Assembly: GCA_024305745.1 (NCBI GenBank)
Contig: JAHRBS010000004.1
Coordinates: forward strand, 1,240,001 to 1,304,000
Length of the DNA stretch: 64,000 nucleotides
From: Polyporus tsugae
Lineage: Eukaryota > Basidiomycota > Agaricomycetes > Polyporales > Polyporaceae
Direction: 5' to 3'
This document shows, piece after piece, positions 34,329-45,302 of this stretch (position 1 is its first letter; the number at the start of each line of letters is the position of its first letter). The notes below the pieces were generated by a model. It had not been told where the DNA came from. It worked only from the letters and a program-made list of their open reading frames with translations, and did not search any database. Made by a program: the position numbers and the translations under genes.

Positions 34329-36840
34329 ATGCAAACGGAACAAACCCCCGCCACTCGCGAAGGGCCTTCAAGAGGCGCGCTGCGGTATGGGCGTCACCTC
34401 AAGACGCATTCGAGCAGGAGCGAGGTGTCAGATAGCGAAGAGGAACGCCAGAAGTGCGTGTAGCAGCTGACTCTGCCTGCCGGTGGTCTGCTCGCTAACG
34501 AAGCGGCGCGCGCAGACGTTTGAAGCTTAAACGAGCCGCGATTTCCACTGTGAACCAGAACGAGTTACCGGTGGTGGTGATCTCGTCGGACGAAGAGGAC
34601 GGGTCGAGGTGCGTCGTCTCAAGCTTCTTGAACAGGCTCCGCTGAACAGACCAGCGTAGCTTGTCTGTCATCGCACAGCAGGGGTCACAGTCCACTCAGC
34701 CGGTGGAGACTGTCACACCTGCACCACCCATTCGTGATGAAGATGCACGTTCAGACAGGTACGTGGACCTTCATTCGATTTCGGTCTTTCCTGAACCCAT
34801 AAGCTCGTTCCCAGCGAGTCCGAGGAGCTACCGCCCGTGACTCCAAGACGCAGGCACGGACAAGCTCCACACTCGCGCCGGATAGTACTCAGCTCGGATG
34901 AGGAATCCGACGCCGCGAGTGAGATCCATACTCCGCGAGCCCCCGCTGCCCGACGTCCTCCCAGAATTCTAGACGACGATGTCATAGATCTCACGCTCAG
35001 CTCACCGGAGAGCACGAGTGCGAAGTTACCTGTACCACCTTCTAGTACGAAGCCCGCCGTACCATCGAAGGAGAGTGGGAAGCGCACGGTCTCGAAGACG
35101 ACGCAAGGCCCCCGCTCGCCTACTAAAAAACCAGACGGGATGCTTCCCCTTTTCTTGGACGACTCAGAAAGTGAACATGAAGATGGCCTAGAACTACTAG
35201 ACCGCGGCGGTGATCGGGAAGGATCTGCTTATGGCCCCCTCTCTGCAGATGACCATGCCATTCTCATTCTGTGAGGCTCTCCTGTCGCCTCAGATTTTGC
35301 TTAACCAGCTCATGCGGTGTTTTCAGAGATGAGCCACGGAGCACACAGAAGCCCATCCGTCGACAGACTCCCTCTTCGAGCAAGAGCATCGCCGTTCCTG
35401 GCCCATCAACGCCTCGGCGCGGTCCCAGCAAGTTACGACTGACAGCCTCCTCCGATTCGGACTCAGAAGAAGAGGTCGCCATGATCATCAAGCCCAAGCC
35501 TCGCCGCACGGGGATCCCTGAGTCCGGGCCGACGACGGCCAGTCCAAGCGTCAGCACGCTCACACCGAAAACCCCGCGCATGACGAAGAAGGCGCTGCAC
35601 GAGCGCGAGCTCGAGCGACGGCGCACGTATGCGCAGGCGTTCTTCGACGAGCTCAACAAATCGATCTTTGCGGGCGGGATCCCCGCGAGCACGGAGCTGC
35701 AATGGAACAAGCGGCTGCTGACCACCGCGGGTCGTGCGCATTGGCACAGGTTTGTCTCGATGCAAGGTGTGGTGGTCTCGATGAATGTTGATCCATTGAA
35801 AACTCGAAGGACAAGGGAGGGCGTGCATCTCACGTCCATACAGCTGGCTGAGAAGATCCTGGACTGCGATGGTAAGCCATCGCACAGCCGACAGGATCCC
35901 TGGCGTTGTTCCGTCGCTCAACGATCTCCCAGAGCGAATACGGAACACGCTATCGCATGAAATGTGCCATTTGGCGTGCTGGATCATCGACGAGGCTCCG
36001 ACGGAGAACCATGGGGCGCTCTTCAAACGTTGGTAGGTGTTCGCTCTGTGAATTCATTAAGTTGGTCGCGAGATGCCGATGAAGCCCACGCACCGTCTAG
36101 GGCTAACAAGATCATGCGGAAGAGACCCGAGATAGAAGTTACCGTATGTCTTCACCTTGCCTTCCCCTGCTCCTACTCATGATCGGACGACAGACGAGGC
36201 ACAACTACGATATCAAGTGCAAGTATGAGTGGAGTACGTAACGATTCGGACATACCCAATGAGGACCGGTGCTGACGAACACAAACAGAATGCGCAACCT
36301 GTGCGAAAGTGTACGTTCATTCCTGCCACCTCCAGCTGCCACAACACCCTGCTCACAATCGTGCAGTTACGGCCGACACTCAAAGTCCATAAATCCCGAT
36401 GAACAAGGTCTGTAATCTCCCTCCTCGCGCTTTCATCCAGGTCTAAAAACACGCGGCAAACCCCAGCGTGCGGTGTGTGCAAGACAGGCATGCTCGTGCC
36501 CCAATTCGAGACCCGGCGGGCACCACCGAGGACCCTCAGGCCGAAGGCGGATAGCCAGAACGCCGCAGTTCGTAGCCGAGGTTCGTCTCCCATGTGTCTA
36601 CCGACCCTCTCTGCGCCATGTGTGCTGAGCAATCTGGCGTTCGTCGCAGATTCTCCGATAGTCATGCCTGGAGCATTCCCGTCGCCCTCTCCTGCCAAGA
36701 AGGCTGGGGCGAAGACTCGCCCTCAGCCTCAGGGCGACCGCGCATCCATCGACCTTTCTGGGGACGGGGATTCCGACGTCGAGATCCTGGCGCACACCTT
36801 CAAGAGCGTTCGCATCGACAACAAAGGCGGTTTGGTTTGA
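34329..36840 (+). CDS. GCNA/ACRC-type SprT-like metalloprotease with disordered SUMO-binding N-terminus
   Basis: Likely nuclear protease for DNA-protein crosslinks, of the GCNA family (long disordered region, SprT domain, zinc ribbon). It starts MQTEQTPATREGPSRGALR. The first half is acidic and Ser-rich, with several SUMO-interaction-like motifs: LPVVVISSDEE (34565), RRIVLSSDEES (34880) and DDDVIDLTLSSPE (34975). The SprT part begins KALHERELERRRTYAQAFFDELN (35590) and continues WNKRLLTTAGRAHW. The HExxH zinc site lies in LSHEMCHLACWIID (about 35955-35990), followed by ENHGALFKRW. The zinc ribbon is KCATCAKSYGR...ACGVC (36220-36480, with introns). A basic tail contains a last acidic SIM-like stretch SIDLSGDGDSDVEIL (36750). 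The stop is at 36838-36840. Catalytic residues are intact. Confidence 0.88.
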
Positions 36841-37853
36841 AGAACGGCAGTGGCGTTCGACGGGTCAAAGATATAGCATGTTCGGTCATGGAAAGTATAC
36901 CTCAACCAACCTCGATGTCTTTCTTGATGCACCGTCATGTACGTATTATAATTTGGAAACTATATTCGTGTGCTGCCAAAGTGATAGGCTACAGCTTAAT
37001 GAATTTACTGCACTTTGATACGGGGGGCTCGAAGAATTGCGGTCGTAGGTCACACAAAACGGGCGGTTCTATCATCTGATTATTTGTGTTCAACGCGGCG
37101 AGGAGTACAAACAAACACGGCGATTGTCCTCCCTCACGTTGCTCCCGACTTACATCGGTCCTCCGACAGACCTCTCCACAAACGACCTAGCGCAGACCGC
37201 AGCGAAATCCAGTCAGGTCCCGGACCCCACCCACCCCAGGCCTGGCCAAGGCTCAAAGGGGTGTGCGGGGAGGGACGTATCGTCGCCACTCCATAACCAA
37301 GGACGGCAGTCGTCCTTGCGTGCTGTGCGTCTGTCACTGGATGTCAGTCCGACTACTGCAATTCGAATCGGAGTGGGTCCTGCTTACGCGGCGAGTGTGC
37401 TCCCAAATTGCCCGGCGATGCAGCGACGTTGTACGCGGCCGGCTTGGTCAGCCCAGGTGCCTATTTGTACGTGGGACGCTCCGTTTGGGTCCCGGTTCCG
37501 CCGCTGCATCGACACGCCGGTGTGTACGCGGCCTGGGCATGTATACCTACCCGGCTCTGTACGTGGTAGGGATGCTAGACTCGTCGACGCTATAGACGCA
37601 ATCATCTTCGCGCCACCTTCATGACGACGACGACGACGCCGATGAGGTCAAGAACACGTTGGCGGGTATGGGAGGGAGGGTGCTCACCGGTTGCTGCCTC
37701 CCCAATCGCCGCCGTGCAGGATGCACGGCCTAGCCTAACGCTGGGTGATCGGGGTCGGTAACTGGCTCGGTGGCGAGGGACAGGATTCGTCCTTGATGGA
37801 GTGGGGCAAGCAGTCTGGATGTCGCGATGGATTTCGGCGCAAGGTCGTCGAAA

Positions 37854-38174
37854 TTATAGGAGGGGAATGTATATGCGAGGGCGAAAGCGGGCCCCACCAG
37901 GGACGCGGCGTCGCGACGTCCGTCCCCGGCGGTACCACAACTGGTCGGGAGGACGGGTAGGATGGCAGAGGAACGAAGGCATGAGAGGCGAATCGTGCTG
38001 AGTCTTCTTGCAGATGGGTTGGAGACAGTATAGTTGATATGGGAACGTGATCTCGTCGATGCAGGCGATCCAGAGAATGCAGGGGACAAAGTTGGCGGTA
38101 AAGGTGATAGTGGCGATGGTAGTGGCGAGGAGGGTGGCTACTAGGCCAGTGAGGAGATGGTGGTTGAGAAACAT
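37854..38174 (-). CDS. Candidate small membrane/secreted protein, unknown
   Basis: A 106-codon frame starting MFLNHHLLTGLVATLLATTI; residues 8-40 form one long hydrophobic stretch (…TANFVPCILWIACID) that could be a signal anchor or TM helix. The remainder is basic and low in structure, so the true 3' end or an intron may lie near codon 50. Support comes from a TATAAAA 69 bases upstream and a good start context (CTACCATG). No family recognised; it may be non-coding. Confidence 0.3.
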   Translation of the reverse strand: MFLNHHLLTGLVATLLATTIATITFTANFVPCILWIACIDEITFPYQLYCLQPICKKTQHDSPLMPSFLCHPTRPPDQLWYRRGRTSRRRVPGGARFRPRIYIPLL

Positions 38175-38242
38175 GGTAGTGCTGGTTCAAGTAGTTGCAG
38201 ATGGTGGTCTGGGATGGGGAGCTACGTCGGTCGTGGGTGGTC

Positions 38243-38249
38243 TTTTATA
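38243..38249 (-). promoter_or_regulatory. TATA box upstream of the small candidate gene
   Basis: TATAAAA on the minus strand, about 69 bases before the ATG at 38174. This is the cleanest TATA motif in the surrounding 2 kb. Confidence 0.4.
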
Positions 38250-38522
38250 CCCTTCAGGGTGGTGGCTAACCAACCATGCTCCGGGCCATGTTCGGAGGGC
38301 GGCAGACGGTCAGCCCAAGTCTGGGAGGTCGAGACTTGAGTTGGCGGACATATCTTCACGGAGGCTGGGTTGCCGGCCGTGTGACGGTTAGTGAATGATA
38401 CCTGATGGGGAAGGCGATGTGGCTCGCATGTCCAAGTTGTGTTCGCCTCCCTCAGCCTTCAGACCCGAACAGACCTGAACAGACGCCGTGAATCGGCCGT
38501 GACTTCGTATGTATCTGTTTGA

Positions 38523-38542
38523 CCATGTTTGGCCATGTTTGG
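38523..38542. repeat. Two tandem copies of a 10-bp unit
   Basis: CCATGTTTGG occurs twice head to tail, followed by a partial copy (CCACG). It lies about 175-190 bases before the F-box start codon and could be a regulator site or chance. Confidence 0.5.
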
Positions 38543-38715
38543 CCACGCCGTTCCGCCACTGATTCGAACTATACGCATACTGTGCCCTTTGACTCGCGTT
38601 TGTGAGTCTCTGCCAAGTCTTCAACCCTACGGAGTCCAATTTTTTTAATCTCTGGCTAACGCAAACGCGCGCACTGCAACGTGATAGGCTCACCGCTCGT
38701 CTGGTTAGTTACACA

Positions 38716-40365
38716 ATGTCTCTAAAAAATGTCGACGACGACTCGGAGCTCAAGATTGCAATTCGGCCCCGCGCTCTCTCTCCATCCAACGGTCCCCTCC
38801 ATCAACACCTACCTACCGAGCTCCTGATGGACATATTCGCTCGGTTACGCCCAAAGAAACGGCGCGATATTCGGTATCTGCACGTCTGCACGATGTGGCG
38901 AGCGGTCATCCTCCAGACCCCCGAGTTCTGGATAGGCATGCTCCGTATCTCATCCATCTTGGGAGACGAGAACGGTCCCCCCAGCCCCGCCGACATACAG
39001 TTTGGCAAGATGTTCATCGAACGGTCGGCTTTCCGCCATTTCGATGCGACCCTAGACATCTCTCCGAAGCTCACACTCGATGTGCTCGCACCCCATGCTC
39101 ATCGAATCTCGTCACTGGTCTTGTATATCGCGTCCGAATACGTGATGGACCTAATCCAGATGTTGAGGTCTGGCATGGAACATCTGCGTCTCCTCGCTGT
39201 CCACCACAAGAGTGATAGGTCGCCGGCCCTTTCTCAAGAGGCGGAGGAATCTCTCCAGAACGCTTCCTTCTCCCTCCCGTCCCTACGCAGCCTCCACGTG
39301 CCGTTCGTCTTCCTCGCCCCCAACCTTGCAAGTAGCTCTCTACTCACCCTGGAGCTCGGTGGCTGCGAGTGCGACGATTGCACTTCCGGTAGCCAGTCCC
39401 TGACCGTGGGCGCGATCTTGTCGTTCCTACAACGATGCCCATCCCTCGTCGACCTATGTTTCCTTCAGGACGGGGCGTCCCTCCCGTTCGGCTCCCGTCC
39501 CCCGGAGCCGGTGCGCCTTTCAAGCCTCCGCAGGCTCTCTTTCGGCGATTCGCAGTTCTGGGGCCTCTCCGCCTCCGCGATCACCCAGGTCCTGGTCAAT
39601 CTCGACGTCCCCCCCGATGTCGCCCTCACCTTCAGATACATGTACAGTTCCGACATCGACGACGACGTTAGTTTCCCCCCCATCCGCGAGTGGTACGAGG
39701 GCTCTGCGATCGAACGTTTGCGCATCGCCTACACCCACATGGGTGACTACCAGGAGTGCACAGTCAAAGGCTGGGCCTCCGCCGGGGCTCTCAAGCTCGA
39801 CCTCGTGGTGAAGCTGGAGTGCCGCGTAAGCGAAGGCGAGCTCATTGACTCGCTCGTCGTCAACTTCGGGTCGGCGACCGTCACGGACCTCTCCGTGTCG
39901 ACGTGTGGACTGAACTCCATTCCCTACCCCGGTGAGTGGAGCTGGCGCATGGAGGACCTCTTTGGCGGCTTTCCCTCCGTCACCCGGCTCAAGCTCACGG
40001 CACGCGAGCAGCCACCGGACGACATGCTCTCCGCGCTGGCGGCCGAGCCACTGCCGGGGACCGCTCACGGTCTGCCGATGCTGTGCCCCAATTTGCAGGA
40101 GCTCGTCGTGCACTGGAAGCTCGATTTCAAAAGCAGGGTCCGACTCGAGGACTTCGAGGCTTTCAGCAATCACATAATGTCGACGCTTAGTCAACGGGGA
40201 GTGATAGGGTATGAATTGGCGAAGTTTGTGTACTGTTGCGGGGGCGTGCAGTATCTAGACCCGGCTGTTGGGACGGAGGAACTGAAGGCGCGCCTGAGCA
40301 AACAGCTCGAGTGGGCCGCCGATGCTGTAGTAGTAGATGCTTACGTGGAAACCACTGAAGTGTAG
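38716..40365 (+). CDS. F-box protein, single exon
   Basis: Probable substrate-recognition subunit of an SCF ubiquitin ligase, a family strongly expanded in Agaricomycetes. The ATG at 38716 (MSLKNVDDDSELK) is chosen; the open frame extends further upstream without an ATG. The F-box is near residues 30-75: LPTELLMDIFARLRPKKRRD...LHVCTMWRAVILQTPEFW. The rest (about 470 residues) has LRR-like hydrophobic periodicity, for example LRRLSFGDSQFWGLS and VTDLSVSTCGL. No intron, unlike its neighbours. The target is unknown. Confidence 0.85.
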   Translation: MSLKNVDDDSELKIAIRPRALSPSNGPLHQHLPTELLMDIFARLRPKKRRDIRYLHVCTMWRAVILQTPEFWIGMLRISSILGDENGPPSPADIQFGKMFIERSAFRHFDATLDISPKLTLDVLAPHAHRISSLVLYIASEYVMDLIQMLRSGMEHLRLLAVHHKSDRSPALSQEAEESLQNASFSLPSLRSLHVPFVFLAPNLASSSLLTLELGGCECDDCTSGSQSLTVGAILSFLQRCPSLVDLCFLQDGASLPFGSRPPEPVRLSSLRRLSFGDSQFWGLSASAITQVLVNLDVPPDVALTFRYMYSSDIDDDVSFPPIREWYEGSAIERLRIAYTHMGDYQECTVKGWASAGALKLDLVVKLECRVSEGELIDSLVVNFGSATVTDLSVSTCGLNSIPYPGEWSWRMEDLFGGFPSVTRLKLTAREQPPDDMLSALAAEPLPGTAHGLPMLCPNLQELVVHWKLDFKSRVRLEDFEAFSNHIMSTLSQRGVIGYELAKFVYCCGGVQYLDPAVGTEELKARLSKQLEWAADAVVVDAYVETTEV

Positions 40366-40695
40366 TGCCGGCCGACGGTCCTCCAATACCTCACTGTAGA
40401 GCTTGGGTTATGAGTCGCAAGTAGAGGCAGCACGGCCTTGTACGGTCGTTCCCTCAGCAAGATGGACGTGCTCGTGGAACGTCGGCACAAGGAGAGCGCG
40501 ATGCCGCGTTTCGCAAGACGTGGAAGAGGTCGGAGCCCTGACCCCGGAAGCACACGATATATCCATATCATGACTCGCACGAGTTCGACCGGGCCGGGGG
40601 TAGTTACGAAGAGACACACGTAACTGAGGATAGTCTTACAATATTACACAACGAGGTATGGCGCGCGTATATACATATCTTCAACGTTGACGTTG
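40366..40695. other. Convergent intergenic region, no gene seen
   Basis: Between the stops of the F-box gene and DAD2; expected to contain both trailers. Confidence 0.5.
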
Positions 40696-41162
40696 TCATG
40701 TCTTCGGCTCCGCCTGGCGTAGCTCTTCGAGTGGCACGCGGACCAATCGCCCGCCGCTGCTCGACGCCGACGCGTTTTCATCCTCAGCGAGTTGTTCTCG
40801 TTGGGACACTACGGCAACAGATAAGCATAGGAGAGCGAGATGTGCGAAGGACGCGTACAGAAGAGGCTGAGGATTCTGAACATGTTGGGCCATTGCTCGA
40901 GTACCTGACCATGGACTGTATGGGGCATGAGGCAGTCACTGAACTTCGAAGTCTGTCTGTGCGCACCTATACCCGCATCTGCCATGGTGTCGAAATCATC
41001 ACCCAGCTCCTCTATCCGCTTGAGGAATTGCGCGCTCGCCCTCTCGAGCGCAGCGACGGCCTCGAATTCTTTCTTTTTCTCGATGAGCTTTGCGACTGCT
41101 GCTGCGTTGGCTACAGATCCTGGCAGCTGAGACTGGCGTGATGCCACCATAGAAGCCCGCAT
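40696..41162 (-). CDS. DAD2: DASH complex subunit Dad2
   Basis: Small kinetochore protein of the DASH/Dam1 ring that couples chromosomes to spindle microtubules in fungi. It starts MRASMVASRQSQLPG (a Met five residues in is also possible). A helical coiled-coil core reads AKLIEKKKEFEAVAALERAS and KRIEELGDDFDTMADA. The first intron (about 40910-40975) joins it to VHGQVLEQWPNMFRILSLF, matching the Dad2 signature around a conserved W-x-N. A second intron (about 40800-40850) leads to LSQREQLAEDENAS and a basic/acidic tail ending AEPKT. Total about 120 residues, normal for Dad2. Confidence 0.82.
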
Positions 41163-41860
41163 GTTTGAGGATTGTCGGTGTCGAATTTGTGGAAGCGTTC
41201 AAGATGAGTTCCAGCCTACGAGCGCCCACGGAGCGCCAGCACAGCATGTTCGGAAGCTCGGCACGTTGCATGGTGTGGACCAAGACCAGTTGGCGACCGC
41301 GGTAAGTAGAACGGCTACGATGATAGCGCGCGATTGCTTGCGAGCTCGACTGCTCTTGCCACCATCTTCCACCCCGGCTTACCGCCAGCCGCGACAACAA
41401 CACCAAGGGCGGCGAAGGGCGGATAGCAACGCGCTTGGGTGAAGAATGCGCACCGCTTTCGGCATGCAGAACAAAGGCCTCGTGTTGGTGGGTACCATTG
41501 TGGATTTTCACGCCCGCACTTGCTTTTTGTGCACAGGCGCAGTGCTATTTGCCCCGCCTTGCCCCACCCGTTTCCTCGTGAAAGCGGCTCTGTCAGCCCG
41601 GACAAACCGCTTTCCCTTTGGTGCTAGATAAGACCCGCCCCCGGAGCAACCTCGCGCTGGGAACACCACTTTTCCGCCACCGTCCTTTCTTCTCCCGGAC
41701 CCTTCTGTCCCACACAATCTTCTCTTGGTGGATACCCGGCTGCGCCTGGGCTATCGACTTTCTGCTTTCTTGTCACTTGTCACTTCCTCTTCTAATAACT
41801 CTCCTCGCTCCTTCAGCCCATAGACCGCCTTCGACCCAATCCCCCCCACTCATCAACGGG
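41163..41860. promoter_or_regulatory. Divergent promoter region DAD2 / GH16 copy 2
   Basis: About 0.7 kb between outward-facing genes. The GH16 side (41700-41860) is pyrimidine-rich with CTTCTC/TCCC runs. Open frames in it are uninformative. Confidence 0.5.
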
Positions 41861-43503
41861 ATGCGTCCTCACCTCCCACTTCTCGCCTTCCTCTTGGTCA
41901 ACGCCGCCCCATCCGATGCAAACCTCTTCGCACACGGCACAGAGTCCCTAGCCCGCACGGCGAACCGTCTACACCATCACGCCGCCAGACGCAGCGCGGG
42001 GCTTGCAAGGGATCTCCGCCGTGCGTTCTCGGGCATGTACAACCAGCAGGAGCTCGCGGAGACCGGTGGCTCGCAGCGTGTCTACTGTGTCAACAATGCC
42101 AACGCGCCCTCTCCGGCGAGCAACAGCACTGGCTCCTCGGGCAGCCAATCGAGTCCCAGCGGTAGCAATGGTACAGCAACGTCCGCCTCGGCTCGTGCGA
42201 GTTCGTCCGGGACCGCTAAGCATGCCTCGTCAACAGCTGCGCCCCCTTCCTCGACGAGTGCCGCCTCGTCTCCGTGGAAGCTCGCAAAGTCTTATGTGCG
42301 TCCCTTCTTATTTGCTCCCACCCCCTGCTTCAGACGAGCTTACTTGCGGTATAGCAAGGAAACTCGTTCTTCGACGGCTGGGACTTTTTCACCGGCGATG
42401 ACCCCACCCACGGAATAGTTGACTACGTAGATCAGGGCACCGCAGTACGTCTCTCCCGTTTTCTCCTCCGTCCCGTGTACACGCCCTCATCTCCTCCGGC
42501 GCCGATGCGTAGCAATCTTCAAACCTCACCGAGGTCAACTCCGCCGGGCACGCCATCATGCGCGTCGACACGACGCCCACCGTCTCCGGCAACCGAAGGT
42601 CCGTCCGCATCACGACGACCTACTCCTACACCGGCGGCCTCGTCCTCCTCGACGCCGTGCACATGCCCACCGGCTGCGGCACCTGGCCCGCGTTCTGGAG
42701 CAACGGCCCGAACTGGCCCGTCGGCGGCGAGATCGACATCGTCGAGGGCGTCAACGACTACACGAACAACCAGGCAACGATCCACACCAGCCACGGCTGC
42801 ACGATCCCGTCGTCGGACAGCTCCAAGCTCGGGATCTCGGGCAACGTCGTCGGCGGCACGAACTGCGCCGCCGCGGAGACAGGGAACGCGGGCTGCGGCA
42901 TGACCGCGACCCAGAGCAACTCGTACGGCGCCGGGTTCAACAACAACGGCGGTGGCGTGTATGCCAGTGCGTTCACTTTTATCGATTCATATCATGCATG
43001 GGATTGGCTTCACAGACACGCGCGCGCAGTGCAATGGGTCAACAGCGGCATCTCCGTCTGGTTCTTCCCGCGCAGCAACATCCCGTCCGACATCTCCGCC
43101 AACGCCCCGATCTCGGACAACTGGGGGGCTCCCATGGCCTTCTGGCCCGCGACCGACTGCGCCCCGTTCACGTTCTTCGACTCGCACTCGGCGATCTTCG
43201 ACACCACCCTTTGGTACGTCGCGTCTCTTCTCTTGTATGTTCCGTGTTCGCTAACTGACCCGACCCAATTCGACAGCGGTGACTGGGCAGGCAACGTCTG
43301 GAACGACGCAGGTGCTCCTGGACAGGAACAGAGCTGCGCCGCCCGCGTCGGCGTCTCGACGTGTGAGGACTTCGTGCGGAATCACGGCGCCTCGTTCGCA
43401 GATGCATGTGAGTTCAATGTACCGCCTTCGCTGCGAGGTACCGTCTTTACTGAGGCCAACCATTGCAGACTGGGAAGTCAACTACGTCAAGATCTTCCAG
43501 TAG
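41861..43503 (+). CDS. Secreted GH16 endo-beta-1,3(4)-glucanase (copy 2)
   Basis: Paralogue of the GH16 gene at 31640-33338 with the same architecture: signal peptide MRPHLPLLAFLLVNAAPSDA, a dibasic propeptide site (HAARRSAGLA), a Ser/Thr linker (42110-42280) and a catalytic domain. The active site is GEIDIVEGVNDYTNNQ (42727-42775), with both Glu and the Asp intact. Shared segments include AVHMPTGCGTWPAFWSNGPNW, VWFFPRSNIPSDI and a final YWEVNYVKIFQ. Introns near 42295-42354, 42446-42512, 42968-43018, 43215-43275 and 43408-43468. The intron that copy 1 has between WSD and GPNW is absent here, and third-position GC looks higher than in copy 1. Confidence 0.93.
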
Positions 43504-44019
43504 AGGGCCCTCTGCGTGTAGCGTTGTTTATATTGTTTCCTTTGGGTCCCAGAGTATCATTATTCCTGGAGGGTCATGGGGATCATGACGAAGACACGAC
43601 ATAGATCACGACAATGGACAAGACATCTCATTGGGCGTTCGCATATAACATTTCACGTGTACTTTTATCGTAGAATCCATGTAATATTATTGTTGTACCT
43701 TGTGCAGTGCAGTGCCTTCCACACAGCATCGTCCGGCATCGAGCATGAAGTCGTTGTCGAAGGGTTTTGGCAGAGGCTGGAGGCAACGGGACTGGAACGT
43801 TGAGCGGACGTGCATCTCGCAAAGGCGTGTCACGGCGAACGGCAAGAGGGTCCCATGTGCGGTGTCTTGTTCAGCATATTCATACTACTGCATACATGAG
43901 GGAGCCGTTTTGTGGTGCGTCGCCGCCGCCGCCGAAGCGGGTGTATGATGTGGCAGAGGGAGAAGAAGAGATGAGAGCCGAGAGCGATAGCAGGCAGGAG
44001 AGCAGGGTGCTAAACGAGT
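43504..44019. other. Convergent intergenic region
   Basis: Trailers of GH16 copy 2 and ribosomal protein S29. A short CCG repeat lies at about 43920-43935. No gene recognised. Confidence 0.5.
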
Positions 44020-44403
44020 TCACCGGGTCTACGAGGCAGCAGCACATCGTGCGGGTCAGCACGCCGGACCACTCTACAGCCATCCAAGGGAGAGTGGGCG
44101 CACCTTCTGGAAACCGATGGCGGCAGCCTTCTCGCGGAAGCACTGGCGGCAGAGGTCAAGGCCGTACTTGCGGATGAGACCGGCCTGGTGCGCGCAGAGG
44201 CGGCTGTTGGACCAGGCATCAGCATAGATACTTCGTCTCCTATTTCCCCTCCAAATTCCCCTTCCGTGATCGCAATGGGCGGCAAAGAGAGCCTCAAACC
44301 AACCCAACAGACAGAAGGAATGATAGAGGAGAGATGCTCACCACTGACGGCTGCCCTTGCCGAACTTGCGGGGACGAGAGAACCAAACGGCGTCGTGGGT
44401 CAT
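44020..44403 (-). CDS. RPS29: 40S ribosomal protein S29 (uS14)
   Basis: Zinc-binding protein of the small ribosomal subunit head. Three exons give exactly 56 residues, the family length. Exon 1 (from 44403) reads [20 protein letters not shown]. An intron (about 44202-44341) leads to [19 protein letters not shown] and [15 protein letters not shown]; the four zinc cysteines C-x2-C and C-x2-C are present. A second intron starts GTGCGC after the Lys codon and ends CTCGTAG, leaving a 9-nt last exon (44020-44028) encoding Thr-Arg-stop. Without that splice the frame would run into an unlikely tail, so the spliced end is preferred. Confidence 0.92.
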
Positions 44404-45302
44404 TTTGGATGGTCTTGAAGAGCGGAGAACTGCCCAGTTTTCAGAAACACAATGCGATAGGTCAGAGTAAATGCGAGAAGCTTAAGTGCGGTGTGACACA
44501 CCTTGTCCAGAGGATGAGCGGAGGGCTTGCTGTCTGTGTCGATGGGCGCGACAATTTCTGTTGTCCTGTACAGTCCCTCGTAAGAATAAGGTTGGAACGG
44601 AGATTGAAACACAGGATCATGCCGGTGGCTGACCTATGGGCGCTTACACGATCCATCGACCGGTATTTATGTCAATGATACTGACCCATTCACGTAGCCA
44701 AGAGTCTAGGTTGACACCCTGTCCGATTATTCAATATTCTCTTCATCGTATGGGAAGTACAGTGTTGTCCGGGTGTTGTTAGGCTAGGTTCTTTTAACCC
44801 ATCCACCAGTATATACTCATATACTCGTATACATCCTCCCGCGAACAGCTCAGTTGCACGTTACATGACATTGACATGTACAAACCCAAACCCAGAATGG
44901 CATCACGAACATCAGAAGTCAACGTATTATGCAAAGCAAATGCCAAGAAAGAATCCCCATCGGAACCTGGAATCGTAGGTGTAGCAGTGTAACGCGGGCA
45001 GAGGTAGGAAGATGGAGGTAGACATCATAATATGGATGAATGGAACGGCGGCCAGCGACTCACTCTCGCATTCCGTCCGCTTCATGCCCACCCCGAGCGT
45101 CGATCCAACCAAGAGAAGGGTATGAAATTAGTAGGGAGACGGACAGAAAATGAGAGAGGAGCCGGTGGGCGACAGCCATGCGAGGTCTGCGTCTACTAAT
45201 GTACGAGGTTCGTAGATCTGAGAATGTATATGTAGCGTTTTATGGTATTTACCCGCTGCGGTACATCGACCCTTCCGACCCTGTATCCGCGGTGCATCAC
45301 CC
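44404..45302. other. Region upstream of RPS29 and downstream of ERG5
   Basis: About 0.9 kb. It should contain the RPS29 promoter and leader (right of 44403) and the ERG5 trailer. An AT-richer tract with TATACTCATATACTCGTATAC lies near 44810-44835. No other gene seen. Confidence 0.5.

Larger units (their letters stand above)
36841..38715. other. 1.9-kb region between the GCNA-like and F-box genes
   Basis: Contains the GCNA trailer, a candidate small minus-strand gene (37854-38174, listed separately), an ACG-type microsatellite at 37623-37638 and the F-box promoter side with a short tandem repeat. Other open frames (37015-37624) look random. Confidence 0.5.

Noticed and set aside
37124..37624. 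166-codon plus-strand open frame
   Set aside because: Low-complexity Pro/Arg-rich translation without recognisable content or splice support.
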